A stretch of 64,000 nucleotides of DNA from Diadema setosum (lineage: Eukaryota > Echinodermata > Echinoidea > Diadematoida > Diadematidae), in contig CM067067.1 in the NCBI GenBank assembly GCA_033980235.1, positions 15,186,401 through 15,250,400 of the forward strand, given 5' to 3'. How positions within the stretch are numbered: position 1 is the first letter of the stretch; each line of letters begins with the position of its first letter. Position numbers and translations under genes: made by a program. This document shows, piece by piece, positions 46,746 to 58,854 of the stretch. The notes below the pieces were generated by a model. It did not search any database and was not told the origin of the DNA. It saw nothing but the letters and a program-made list of their open reading frames with translations.

Positions 46746-47139
46746 AAGAGTTCGGGTTCAGTTTCCTTTCCACGCATTTTGTTCCTTTACAGCATGAGAC
46801 AGGAGGTCAGGCTGCGAAACAGCTCTTGAGGTCCGTTGGGCAAGGATGTCATTGACGCCCAACAGGGAACGTGGCAAGCACTTCCAGGATTAAAGAAGAA
46901 TTACTTCATAATACTCATCACCTTAAGGGGAGGATACTCCTTGTGAAAGTCCTCCCACTGTCCACCGACTTTCTTGGTTAGATGACATCTATCATTAAAA
47001 TGGCGTGTTTTTTTTTTTAAGAACTTTATCTTGAACTAGGTATTGAGTGAGATATGAGGAATGAGCGTTTTCGAATTCTCATCAGATGAAAGCTTTTTGA
47101 AACGCCTCTGAAATCTGCCGGTCACCTATTTTTTCCTTG

Positions 47140-47228
47140 TGTGTGTGAGTGTGTACCCGTTTGTTTGTGTGTGTGTGTGTGTGTGTGCGTGCGTGTGTGT
47201 ATGTTTGTGTGTGTGTGTGTGTGTGTGT
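47140..47228. repeat. Interrupted (GT)n ending at a LINE boundary
   Basis: Three (GT)n blocks with TTGT and GCGT interruptions run up to 47228. The next base pairs, GGCATATGCTGATGATATGA, encode the YADD box of a LINE, so the LINE begins exactly where the tract ends. Confidence 0.85.
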
Positions 47229-48865
47229 GGCATATGCTGATGATATGACAATTTTTGTCAGAGATAAGAGTTCGGTTAAAAGAGTATGAAATTTTGTGTT
47301 GTTTTTATGAAATGACTGGTTTGAAGGTTAATTTGGAAAAAGCACAAATATTGTGGATAGGAAAAGACAGGGATAGGGTAGGGGATCTTTCGCTTTGTAA
47401 TTTGGTGAAAGAGGTGAAGATATTGGGGGTTTATTTTTCGACAGATTTGAAAGTGAGAGAAGAAATGAATTATAAAGAGATACTTAGTAAAATAAAAAGA
47501 TTTATCTTTAATGGGTAAGATTCATTTGCTTAAAACATACGCATTATCTAAATTGAATTATATATATCATCGTCAATTGTTCCTTCGTGGGTATTTGCAG
47601 AGGTTAAAAAGGTTTGTTTTGCATTTTTATGGAAAGGAAGAGATCGCATTAAAAGGGTTATTTTGTATCAAGATTATGGAGAAGGGGGACTTAGAATGAT
47701 GAGTTTTGAGTTGTTTGTTAAAGCGCAGAGAGTAATGTGGGTGAAAAGACTCTTTTGTGGAGAAAAGAATATGACCTGGAAAAAGTATTTTCAATATGTT
47801 TTTAGGTCAGTTGGTGGCATTTTAATTTTTCAGTGTAATTTTGAAATAAATAAGCTTTCTTTGAAAGTTCCGAAATTTTATAAAGAGATTTTACAAGCGT
47901 GGCAAGATTTGGGAAGTTTGAGAGATTTAGAAGAGGGGTTTATGAATCAAATAGTATTTAATAATAGATCTTTTTTATTGAAAGTTAAAATGATATGTAA
48001 TGAAAATTTATTTAGGAAAATATTTATAGATTATGTCATTATTTTGATGGAAAAGGTATACGACCGATTATTCATTTTCAAAAAGCAGGTTTATGTAGTG
48101 AGGAAATTGAATATGTTTGGAAGATTTGTAATGTAATTTTGAAAAGTGGACGGTTTAGTTTATCCTGGGTCAGCAATAAACCTTTTCAAGTGTATGATAT
48201 TTGGTTAAAATTACATGGAAAAGAAATTAGGATTGGTGACATACCTTCGAGGAAGATTTACACGCATTTTTTAACTGATTTACAACATACATATACATTG
48301 GAAGTACGAGATCAACAGAGTAATTTTGTCTTCTCCTCAAAAGTAACCCAAGATATTTTTCTCCGACCCAGAGTCACAACTCTTATCCCAAAGCTAAAGG
48401 GAATTTCAGTTTAAACTTCTTCATGGTGCACTTTATACAAAAGTTAATCTGTTGAGATTTGGGTTTGTTTCGGATGATCTCTGTTCTTTCTGCAAAAAGA
48501 GCACTGAGACATATTCACATTTATAATGGGAGTGTATTAAAGTGCAGGATTTGTGGCAAATTATTATTCAGAAATTTAATTTAGAAGAATTAGGAAATAT
48601 GAATTGGGAAGTTGTTTATACAGGTATATCTGGAAACTCGTTGAAAATCAAAGGATGGAGTACAATTATACTGATGATTAAATATATTTTATATTTAGCG
48701 AGATCAGAAGGGGAGGTACCAAATTCTAATGAAGTTATGAAGTATTTTAAGATGTGTAAAGAAGAAGAAAATAAGATAGCTAGTAAAAGAGGAACAGTTG
48801 GAATGCATTTGTCAAAGTGGGAATATATATATATGAGGTATACCGAGGATGATAATTCTATGTGA
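47229..48865 (+). pseudogene. ORF2 C-terminal half of the L1/Tx1-like LINE, frameshifted
   Basis: Pieces in successive frames follow the order of an L1/Tx1 ORF2: AYADDMTIFV, then MTGLKVNLEKAQILWIG and KILGVYFSTDL (47255-47518), GKIHLLKTYALSKLNYI (47515-47580), YQDYGEGGLRMMSFELFVKA (47663-47720), and the long tail to 48400. Just before 48550 comes a Cys/His cluster CSFCKKSTETYSHLYWEC and KVQDLW, typical of the C-terminus of this clade. Frameshifts occur near 47285, 47515, 47650, 48050 and 48410, and a TAA breaks the Cys/His cluster at about 48524. It is non-functional. Confidence 0.8.
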
Positions 48866-49078
48866 TTATCTTTTTCTGTTTTGAATTTGCCGTACATGTA
48901 TCTGCGAGTAATTGTCATATCGTTGTCGGGTTTTTTTTTTTTCTTTTTCCTCGTCTCTATTGCTTCTACCATTTTCACATCACTTCCATATTATGAGTAG
49001 GAAGTATTTTATTGTATGAGAAACAAAATGGCAATTTATACTGCAAAGTTATTCAAGTGTGAATAAAACCTGAAACCT
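47229..49078 (+). mobile_element. L1/Tx1-like LINE, 5'-truncated inside the RT
   Basis: It begins at the catalytic AYADDMTIF box, so all of ORF1, the endonuclease and most of the RT are missing. It ends at GAATAAAACCTGAAACCTGA (about 49059-49078) with no long A tail. The 3' UTR (48866-49078) includes T runs. A G run starts at about 49095. Confidence 0.8.
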
Positions 49079-52000
49079 GAGGGCTGAAGGCACGGGGGGG
49101 GGGGGGGGGGAGGGGGTGTATGTTGGCGTTGTGTGGGGATGTATGGGTGCATGTGTGTATGTCGTATCGCAAAAGGCCTTGTTTGTTTTTTTTTTTCTTA
49201 GAGAAACAGTGAAATATGCCCCGTTTTGTGTTTTAAGCAAATGAACTATTATGTTCCCGTTTCGCGGGCTTGTGCGAGAATATGTGTTAAAAAAAGCGGA
49301 TTTCGTTTCCTTGGTTTAGAGAGTTAACAATGTAAAATTTGATATTAGTTTGCACAATGGTGGTGATACTGCATTTTGTCTCTATGTAGCGTAAGATTGA
49401 CGTTAATGTGTACAATGTTTGTGTAAAAAGCAGTTTGTCTTCGTACATGATGCTTTGTTTTGTTTCTGTGAACATTTCTGTTTCTATGATATGAAATGGT
49501 ACGAAATTCGAATAAAGAATTATCAAAAAAATTAATAAAGCAGTATCGCAGGGTCTTTGGCCATGATTAAATGAAATGTGATATCTCCTCACCACATTTG
49601 TGTGGATTGGGATCTTAATGACCATTTTTCTTTCCAACTTATATCTTTAATTTGCAAACGTTCATCTTTGCAAAGAAAACGAAGTAACTTAGTTGTATAA
49701 ATTACCCTGTAGTGAATAAGTTATCGAGCACCATTTTTATTTCTCGTGACGCGCAATAGGCTTATGCTGTCACTGCTTCTTGCGTAACGGAATGACAATG
49801 TAACGAAAATGCAATTGAAGACAACGTGTTTAACGAGAGGTAGGTTATGTGTGGTTATCATGTCTGCAATAAACACAATTCTTCAGCATATAGCACACGT
49901 CCCTTGAAATTCCCTGACAAATTTGATTTCAGGGGGGAAAATAATTTAGATCTCTAACCATGACATGGACATCTTTTTTTCTTTTTTTTTTAGTTACTGA
50001 AATGTTCAATGGAGCATCATTCTGCAACCAAAGATGTAATAAGTAGCTGTGATTTCAGCCAAGTCTACTCGTGTCTCCCAATTTTCGACACAATTAACAC
50101 TTTTATAGAATTTCAAGAAATTCCTATTTGAACATGCTGAAGGGGGCGTTAAGTCATTGTAATACCAACGAACAGTTATGCTCACTTCTGTAATTACCCG
50201 TGTAGGGTAGACTAGAAAAGCAACTTCATACCTTGAAAGACTGTACTGTTAGATATCGAAAATTTTCTTTTTATGACAATGTCACAGATATCTCAGTATT
50301 ATATTGCCGCGATTAGACAGGGACAAAGGACTGAGGGCTAATTATGATGTATAATGTGCAGTCATGCATGTTTATTGCGTTATCGGATACGTACTGAAGA
50401 GGTCATCGAATATATCATGGTACACATCTGACAAGAAGATATTGAGATACTGCAATAAATTCGGGCGAAATGGTAAAACTTGACGTTTAATATGATGTGT
50501 GCATCATTCGTGTTCGTAATTCTTCCTTTTTTAAAGAAAAAATTACCTATAATTCAAACGAGAGTAGTATGAGAAAATTTTCAGTTAGTGGTAACGTTGA
50601 TTTATATGCCGTAACCCAGAACAGTCTGGCAAACATAATCCTTTGAAGAGGATTTGAAACAAAACATTGATTGGACCTGATTTCGCCAGTGATTTAGATT
50701 CAAACGTGTTGTTGTTATGCCGACTTATCTATTTGCCAGTTTCTCAGTTTAATAGGTCTGTTACTCAATTCGACCATCATGAACAGTACGAACCACATTT
50801 GAGTTCGCACATCTGTATTTTGCATAATTTTCCCGCGATGATTATGAAAATAATTAACGTTTCTCACAAAGGCTTTAATTTAGTTAATTATCAATTTTCT
50901 CAATTTGCATGTCATCAGCTGGGATATGAACATAGTAAATACGTAATACAGTGTGATCGCAAATTCAATTGGGACTTAGGAAACTCCTGCTAACGACTTT
51001 CCAACTTATCACAATCGTTCTTGGCATCACCTGAGCTTCAGGAATCAACCTTTTCGGCGTTAAAGTATCATCTTGGATCTAGAATCCAGGTTTTTACGTT
51101 CTTTTCTTTTCACGTATTTTTTTTTTCAATTAAATAACTCGATTTTTTTTTGTGGATTTACGAATTGCTCTTTCTGCAAAGCAGATATTCGATCTTCCCA
51201 AAGGTCTAGAGAGCTTCCAAGAAGAGAAAGTCTTCTTTTTTATTCGATAAATTGGCCTCCGTCGTTTTCTTCTTGGCAGACATTCCGTCGTCAATATCCC
51301 TATACCGTCTGACGATGCCCTACAACCGACAGTGATATATAAATTGAGTCTCCTCAATTTCGCGCCATTTTCTGACTCGCCGCAAATCACCGTCTGTTTA
51401 GGTTTTGGGGCAAAATCGTGGGCCTGGTGACGTTCCTAAACGTGCAGCTGCGTAAGACTTGGATGGGAAATCAAATTACGCGCTATTTTGACATCGAAAT
51501 GTTGTCAGTGATTCTGCCGGACTGACGTTATGGCGTGCACGTCAGTGATTTCACCAATTCCGCCCGCTCTTTTGCAGGACACATATTTTTCCCCCTACGT
51601 CTCTGAACTGCGAATTTCTCTATCGTCTGCCCTGGGCGTTCTGTGATTGAGTGGTTATCAACCTAGTCGAGGCTGGAAGTCGATTTGAATGCAAAGGTCA
51701 ACGATTCCCTTCTTTATATTCTCTTCGAGATGCAAAAAGAAAAATAAATGCTGTGTTTGGAAAGCGTAACGATTTTGCCACCCTGTCTAATCCATAACGC
51801 AAGTTTTTATTATTTCACACTTTGTCATTTAACAGCATGGTTTCCAGTAAATTAGAAAGACGTCCTTCAACCGTAGAATGTCAACAAGATAAAGTTCGTT
51901 GAGAAGGAGGAAGAAGAGAAGGAGGAGGAGTATTGAAGGAAACGAAATTTGTTCGAAAACCTGTGAATTCACGCAAAATTTACTTTAGTTTTGGACTACA

Positions 52001-52560
52001 TACTAGTACGCAATTGGTCACTCCGTTTTGCATTATACCATTAATGTGCAGAATACGATGACCATATTACCATGTGAAATCATCGCACATGCCCTACAGA
52101 TTTCTCGTAATGGGTTCGAGTGCTTGCATTAGTGCACGTTTGGAGATTACATAAAATACAGTCATGTTTGTCTATATTTTTATATGCGTGTGTGTGCATA
52201 AAATTATGCGCGGGCACGCTCTTTGAGCATGTGATTATGGTTTGTTTTACACCACTAGATTATTTGCAGATCAGTGCATACTATTCTGACAATGACGACA
52301 TGGTGTTAAGAGAGAGGGGCGGAAGGGTTGTAAAGGATAGTGTCTTGAGTATAGATCTGGACTTCCATCGAACAAGATCTCAAATAAGCTCATACTAGAA
52401 TATATTTCGTTTGTGGTTTTGTTGTTATTGTTGGTCGTATTGTCAGACCTTACATTGGTTAGGGTTGGGTCCAGAGTTATGAATCTGCTTTGCCACCAGA
52501 AATACATTGATTCCCTGCTTCCTAAATGTCACATCATAATAATGATGCATGTTAAAATAT
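49079..52560. other. Intergenic, no gene seen
   Basis: A G run lies at 49095-49110. GAAATTCGAATAAAGAATTATC near 49502-49525 looks like a LINE 3' end. Otherwise the sequence is AT-rich. Open frames at 49287-49637 and 50667-50993 have no recognisable features. Confidence 0.5.
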
Positions 52561-52567
52561 GTGCTGT

Positions 52568-52635
52568 TCATATAAAATGCGCACACACAAACGCACACAC
52601 AAACACAAACACAAACACACACACTATATATATAT

Positions 52636-52668
<33 letters not shown>
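52568..52668. repeat. (CA)n/(TA)n microsatellite left of the tRNA array
   Basis: ACACAAAC-type repeats (52582-52624) are followed by (TA)n to 52668. The tRNA-bearing tandem unit begins immediately after. Confidence 0.85.
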
Positions 52669-52671
<3 letters not shown>

Positions 52672-52770
52672 AGATATGAGAAAGGAAGGAGAAAATCGGT
52701 GCGTAGCTTTGACATTATTATTCCTCTTACTGTTCCTCCTTTTCGGAAAAGCACAAGAGTTGAAAAATTG

Positions 52771-52841
52771 GTCTCCGCCGGGACTCGAACCCGGGTCTTT
52801 GGCATGGAACGCCAACGCCTTAACCGCTCGGCCACGGAGAC
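52771..52841 (-). tRNA. tRNA, anticodon UCC (Gly) on a Ser/Leu-like D arm, copy 1
   Basis: On the minus strand the 71 nt fold as a full cloverleaf: acceptor GTCTCCG/CGGAGAC (7 bp), D arm GCCGAGCGGTTAAGGC, anticodon arm TTGGC-GTTCCAT-GCCAA (5 bp), variable loop AGAC, and T arm CCGGG-TTCGAGT-CCCGG (5 bp). A box TGGCCGAGCGG and B box GGTTCGAGTCC match the Pol III consensus. A T5 terminator lies four bases past the acceptor stem (52763-52767). U33 is followed by UCC, which reads Gly GGA. The D arm is of the kind usual in Ser/Leu tRNAs, yet the long variable arm of those tRNAs is missing. The discriminator base is C, also odd for Gly. It could be a functional odd tRNA or a tRNA-like Pol III unit. 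Confidence 0.85.
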
Positions 52842-53177
52842 GTCATGGCGGTTCAGGCAGACCCAAGCTCGAATACCCGACGGACCAACCTTTCAACTCT
52901 TTGACTTTATGCACACGTTCCTTTTTGGGGCAGAGAGTTATGAATAATAACCAGCCGCGTGCCTCAGCTGGATCTTCTAATGAGATTCACGTAGCGGTGA
53001 ATTGGGATAATGTTTTTTGTGAAAGAAGTCACCACTACGACAGCTTTTTGGCTTCTCCTGGATAATTTTGCATATGTGAGATATGAGAAAGGAAGGAGAA
53101 AATCGGTGCGTAGCTTTGACATTATTATTCCTCTTACTGTTCCTCCTTTTCGGAAAAGCACAAGAGTTGAAAAATTG

Positions 53178-53248
53178 GTCTCCGCCGGGACTCGAACCCG
53201 GGTCTTTGGCATGGAACGCCAACGCCTTAACCGCTCGGCCACGGAGAC
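53178..53248 (-). tRNA. tRNA, anticodon UCC (Gly) on a Ser/Leu-like D arm, copy 2
   Basis: Identical to the copy at 52771-52841, 407 bp away in the tandem array, including both internal promoter boxes and the T5 terminator (53170-53174). Absence of substitutions in gene and flanks means that the duplication is recent or is being homogenised. Confidence 0.85.
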
Positions 53249-53606
53249 GTCATGGCGGTTCAGGCAGACCCAAGCTCGAATACCCGACGGACCAACCTTT
53301 CAACTCTTTGACTTTATGCACACGTTCCTTTTTGGGGCAGAGAGTTATGAATAATAACCAGCCGCGTGCCTCAGCTGGATCTTCTAATGAGATTCACGTA
53401 GCGGTGAATTGGGATAATGTTTTTTGTGAAAGAAGTCACCACTACGACAGCTTTTTGGCTTCTCCTGGATAATTTTGCATATGTGAGATATGAGAAAGGA
53501 AGGAGAAAATCGGTGCGTAGCTTTGACATTATTATTCCTCTTACTGTTCCTCCTTTTCGGAAAAGCACAAGAGTTGAAAAATTGAAAAATATATATATAT
53601 ATATAC

Positions 53607-56117
53607 AGTGTGTTCCTTAAAAAGGTAATCGAAGTTCAAAGGTCAGCTATTTATGTCAAGACTAAAAGGTTTATTCTTGTGAAATGTTTGATACAATGCA
53701 AAGTGTGCCTAACTCATCAGCTTTAATTTGACACCTTGCTTGCACCAACATTATTACGGATCACAGAGTTAGGGTCCTTCGAAGGTGAAGGATACAAAAC
53801 CTACTTTTTCCAAGTTCATGTTTGTAAAGTACGAAACCTACCTTTCTGTGAGATTTTTACTGTCATCGTTTGTTTGCTTTGTACACCAAGTTTTAAAGAA
53901 ATGATATCTCCTCTGTAATTTTTTTTCAAGTGAATGTAATGTTACATAACCAGTGTCTAGCTGCAATCTCTGTTGTGCACATCCTTTCCTACATTCCTTT
54001 CATTGAATAAAATGAGAGATGAATGGCATAAGCCAGTCCACACTTAGCACTAGTCTCGAATACTTTGTAAAGCATTGAATAGTCTTCAAGAAAAGCAGTT
54101 GAGGCAGTCATGCAGGAAGTATTAATTTACATGTCCATGCTACATGAATGGTTTTTGTTAAATGTTCACCTGTAAATACCAATCTGCACCTAGTTCATTT
54201 ATAACACAGTTGTCATGATAGCCCTATCTAGGTTTTGAATACCTCAGTTGCAAATCCATTTCAAGAGAAGGTCCCAAATGACCTTTATCTGCACATGCTC
54301 ACTCTGGAACTGTGACCTGGCTTATTGATTGCTTACATTTTCATCCAGCAGGGTAATTAACCTGCTGCAATGTCAGGTATGCATAACCCCGTATTCTTCT
54401 TGCAATATTAGGTATATATAACCTCCGCATTCTTCTGAATGATTGGCTTTGTTTCGTTGTCATGTAACGAAGTAAATTTCCAGCTGCAATGTCAGGAGAG
54501 CACAGGCGCACCTTCTTCTTAAAGGATGGTATTGATTTGCTACGTTGTCATATAACAGCCTATTACTCTGGCAGCAAGGTCAGGTAAGTACATATCACTT
54601 CGTTGTAAGTATTCAAGTGGGACAAGTGCAGTCTTAGATGTAACATGAGACAGCAAATGATATCTGATCATGGTGCAACTAACAGTTGAGCAAAGGACAT
54701 TTGTTGTGACAACATTTCACCGTACCGGTATAGCATTGTGGATACAAGGGAAGCATTCTGTTTGCGATTCCCAGACAGAGATCCTCTATCCAGAAAGACT
54801 ATCTGGGGGAATGTGCGCAAATACCAACAATACGGATCAAGCCTTAACAGAAACAAGGGTAATTCTGGTAGGCGGAGGATTGGGAGATGCCTAGAAAACA
54901 TTGATGCTGTCAGGAGACAACTGGAGGCCCATCCAAGGACCACAACTGCACGCTGTGATGGTTTAGGGATAAGGCCAACAACTTTCCATCGTATTGCATG
55001 ATTGGATCTTAACATGTATCCTTACAAAGTGCATGAGCGTCATCAACTGCTGGAGAGGGATTTCTAGAGGAGGCTCAACTTTTCGAGGTGGCTCCTGGGC
55101 AGGGTGGTGGGCGATGCGAAACCTTGTTGGCGACGAAGCCGCATTTAGCATGGACTAAATTGAACGCCCACAATGTCGTAGAGTACGCGTCTGCAGGTCA
55201 TCCACCAGAGTTCAATTACGACTTAAACATGAGCAGACCAAAATGGAGTGTGTGGGCTGACCTGTGTGAAAGTGGGCAAGTAGTTGGGCACATGAAACAT
55301 GAAAGGTGACATGTACTTAGACTTGATCAATGAGGAAATTGTGCCCCAGTTGGAAGCAAACCTTGAAAGACAGGATCGAGGAGTGTTCCGGCACCTTTGG
55401 TAGGTACATGATGGTGCTCCAGCCAGTTCACCGTCTTCGAGCTGTGCGCGAGAGGCTGGTAGAGCTAATTGGCTAACGAATAATAACAACCCTCAATCAT
55501 TAGGTGAAATGGCCTCCACGATCTCCTGAGTTGACACCCTGTGACTTTTCCCCTAGGGACAACTAGTCTAGAGTCAGGGTATACACATCCCCACCACGTG
55601 ATCTGGATAACTTGCAGGCGCGTATTTGACATGAGATCGATGTTCTTCGTCATGATATCGTAATGGTTAGAAGAGCAGTGCGAAACATGCAGCGTCGTTC
55701 ACAGCGTTGTGTCGACAGGGGAGATCGGTGTGTCGAAGGTGATGGTGCATAAAAGGTAAGGGCTGAATGATGTGCTCACCAGAGACTGTAAATTACAGTC
55801 ACTCGCAGAATTTTAACAGAGGGGATAGGATTTCATTAAAACTTCATTAAAACAAACAAACGATTAAACCAAGAACTTACAGAAAAGTTGGTTTCGTACC
55901 TTACAAAAGACAAATTTTTGAAAAAGTACGTTTTGTACCCTTCACCCTCAAAGGATCCTAACTCTGTGATCCGTGACAATAGTAACGCAAGCAAGGTGTC
56001 AAATTAAAGCTGGTGAGCCACTTTATATTGTAGTGAATATTTCACAATGCAAATCACGTATTCTTTACATAGCTGACCTTTGAACTTCGGTTACTTTTTT
56101 TTTTCAATGAACACACT
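53607..56117 (+). mobile_element. Tc1/mariner-like DNA transposon with about 250-bp TIRs
   Basis: The left end AGTGTGTTCCTT and, after a short variable part, CGAAGTTCAAAGGTCAGCTA is inverted at the right end (TAGCTGACCTTTGAACTTCG ... GAACACACT at 56109-56117). The arms stay similar to about 53860 and from about 55865, including CACAGAGTTAGG. Length is 2511 bp. The left flank is (TA)n. The expected TA duplication is not clean on the right. Confidence 0.85.
54670..55755 (+). pseudogene. Broken Tc1/mariner-type (DUF4817 + DDE) transposase
   Basis: The N-terminal helix-turn-helix part reads LTVEQRTFVVTTFHRTG (54680) and, after a frameshift near 54735, VDTREAFCLRFPDRDPLSRK, LNRNKGNSGRRRIGR and DAVRRQLEAHPR (54738-54950). 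The DDE part is in fragments: GDMYLDLINEEIVPQLEANL (about 55308-55367), VHDGAPASS (about 55406) and WPPRSPELTPCDFSP (about 55509), which are the catalytic-core signatures of this transposase group. The end is RRAVRNMQRRSQRCVD (about 55670). Multiple stops and frameshifts mean no active enzyme. It lies centrally between the TIRs. Confidence 0.8.
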
Positions 56118-56121
56118 ATGT

Positions 56122-56432
56122 GCACCGCCGGCGCCACGTTTTCAAAAGTTGGGGGGCACTTCCGGGTTTTCAGCTCATCTTTCCCATTCCATTTCCGGGT
56201 TTCTTCTGACAAGCAAAAAAAGAAAAAAAATCTTCAGTGCAAAAACAAAGCCTTACCGCAACGTTTCTATCCATTTCTTTCTAGTGCCATTTACGCACTT
56301 CCGGGGAAAAAAAAAAGTGGGGGGGGGGGGGGGGGGTCAAAGTGATGACACCTTATGTATTCCTTTGTATGGTGCAAAAAAAAAAAGTGGGGGCCGGGGG
56401 CAAGCCCTGCCCTCCCTGTTCCGCCGGCCATG
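56122..56432. mobile_element. Probable hAT-like MITE beside the Tc1 element
   Basis: Left CACCGCCGGCGCCACG and right GTTCCGCCGGCCATG share an imperfect inverted GCCGGCGG core. Inside are two G tracts (56320-56337 and 56388-56400) and repeats of CACTTCCGGG. It abuts the right end of the Tc1-like element within five bases. Confidence 0.45.
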
Positions 56433-58850
56433 ATGTGAGTGTGTGTGTGTGTGTACATGTGTATTTATGTGTTACGGTATATGGTATGAGCGGGCGACAG
56501 CAAATATTGTCAGTTCAAATTCCTGAAATTCTTCCGCCGAGAGGCTGACTAACGAATAATAACCCTCAATCATTACGTATTATTTACGTCGCTGTAGGGC
56601 AATTTGTCAATCAGTTGCAATATTGTCAGTGTAGCTGTTTCTTTCTCTATCTCGTGTTATTGCTGTTTATTCAGTTGTGTAGTCATATTATTGTAGACAG
56701 TAAGTATTAGAGATGGAGGGGTGGTTCTAGAAGAAATTTTAGCTAAAAGCCACCAACTGCACGTGAGGCTGAAATGGAAATAAATATCATACACTTTACA
56801 ATGTCTTAATTTACCAGTACCAGTACATACTTTGTTTTCGAAAGTGAATGAGTTTCGTCATGAGTAGATATGAACTTGTTATATCATTCCGTAGAAGGAT
56901 GGTCTTACGCCTGAGACCCAATTTCAAAGGTCAGTGATTTAGTCATAAATTATACAATCTGTACTTGTTTTTCATACTGAAGACTAGCGTATTATTAGTA
57001 CATGTACAAAGCAACATGACAAACACTGAACCCTGTGTATATTTGTATCGATATCGATGTGTGCGTGTAGTATCCAAGACATCTACAGTATTCGGCTCAT
57101 ACACCACGCTCAGTTACATAATTGTCTTTAGCCTATATGCCATTGCGCCATAGGTAGGCTTATATTTTGTGGCACAGGAGTTGATTTTTGTTCTTTGCAT
57201 TATATTTCTGAGTGTCATAAATGAATCCGCAAGTTATTTTGAAGGAAGCAGAAGAAGTACTGATAAATGCTAAAATTAAATAGAGACAGAGAGACAGACA
57301 GAGAGACAGACAGACAGACAGACAGAAAACGGAGAAAGAACGTGTAAACAAAGTGTACTGCCATGCGATTTTCCTCAACTTAGATTACCAAATCATCAAT
57401 AAGGACCCAAAAGCATTGAAAAAAACTGAAGTAACATCCCATTCGAATTCTTTCAATTTGAACATTTAGGACCTGCTCACATGGTCTTGATGTCACTTGT
57501 CCACCCATGAAATGGTTTTTGTGATGTTGCCCAAGTGACATCATACACTAGGGGCAAGTAAATATGATATTCTGTATTTGCAATTATGTCGTCGCAGATC
57601 AAATCGAGTCAGCTGTCTGCTTACTTTGATAACAGGAAATTATTGCATGATGCATTTGTGGAGTTGTAAGTCTATTCATTTGACTTATTGCTGTTGGTGA
57701 TTTATACTTGAGGAAAGTTTAGTTTAATCAGTTTGCTGCTGGAATAGCTTATTCAATTCTACTATATCAAACTCTTGCTGCTCGTTTTACTATCTATTTG
57801 CTATAAGAATGAGTTTGATTTAAACTGATTATATTTTGAGTCTCTCCAACCGATTCAGAGTATTGTTTGTCATGCTGTGCTAAACACTTCGCCTTTCAGA
57901 GCATTGTAGTTCTTCCTAACGGGAAATCTCAGGACATTCTCGCAAGAAGCAAATCTCTTAAAGGAAGCTCTGTTCCGGGTTTCAGTTTGGTACAATGAAC
58001 TAGCAAAATAGAAATTTCAATCACTGTCAATGTTAGACGTTCCTATGAAATTGGAAGTGAAAGGAAATTATTTAAAAGGGTGTTTTTAAGGCTTTGCATG
58101 TTTTTACTTAAGTGATATTAGTTACAGGTAAAAATAGGTGATGTTTGAATTTTCATACAATTTCTCAATAATAGGGTCCGACTTAATGCAACTTCTTTTG
58201 ATCTATTAATTGGATTTACTCTGTGTCTAATTATTGGAATACAACTCCAGTCAATCCACGAAGAATAGGAGACAAATTGAATATCAATACTGCGAAATAA
58301 ACTAGAATAGCATTCAGATGGGCCAAAACGGTGGAAAATATTCTGTGTCCACTAGGTACAGCTCTGCATATAACTACTCCGTAACTCCGTGTGTTGTTGG
58401 GAAACAAACACAGCAACAAGCGTCGCCTGCCCATTTCATCTCTGTGTATATTCATTCCGGCAACCACCTGTTTATATTCAAAACACCAATTGGCGAGATT
58501 GGGAAACGGGAGAGTGACATCGTTAGGGTGTTGCGCGAAGATGTCAAGTTTTGTTGGAAAAAAACAAAGAAAAAAAGATCAACCGATGACCGTTCGAAAA
58601 ATGCATTCCAGCCTGGCTAGTTGGCCTATAAACAAGCCTACGGCAGTCAAGGAATTTACGGAATGCGAGTTTCTATGCGCCAGATTTACAGGAATGTGTT
58701 TTCTCTCGGGCTTGTTATTCGGTCTCGAGATAGATCGGTTGGCCAATGTATTCAAATTTCATGCTTACTCAAAAGTAAGGCAGTAAAAGTATAGCTACAG
58801 GGCGTATTGTGAAGTGATGTAAAAAGTGGCGGAGAGAGTGCTTTTTGTGT
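56433..58850. other. Intergenic, (ACAG)n only, no gene
   Basis: (GAGACAGACA)-type repeats lie at about 57283-57327. Open frames at 58318-58786 have no recognisable domain. Confidence 0.5.
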
Positions 58851-58854
58851 CTGG

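Larger units (their letters stand above)
52669..53584. repeat. 407-bp tandem repeat carrying a tRNA gene (2.25 copies)
   Basis: Unit starts GTGAGATATGAGAAAGGAAG at 52669, 53076 and 53483, so the period is exactly 407. I see no difference between copies 1 and 2 over the whole unit. Copy 3 runs only to 53584 and stops at the base before the tRNA 3' end. (TA)n flanks the array on both sides. Confidence 0.95.

Noticed and set aside
52443..53242. Open frames starting MAERLRRWRSMPKTRVRVPAE on the minus strand and their plus-strand counterparts (up to 130 aa)
   Set aside because: They are translations of the tRNA gene and its repeat flanks. The tRNA fold explains the sequence.
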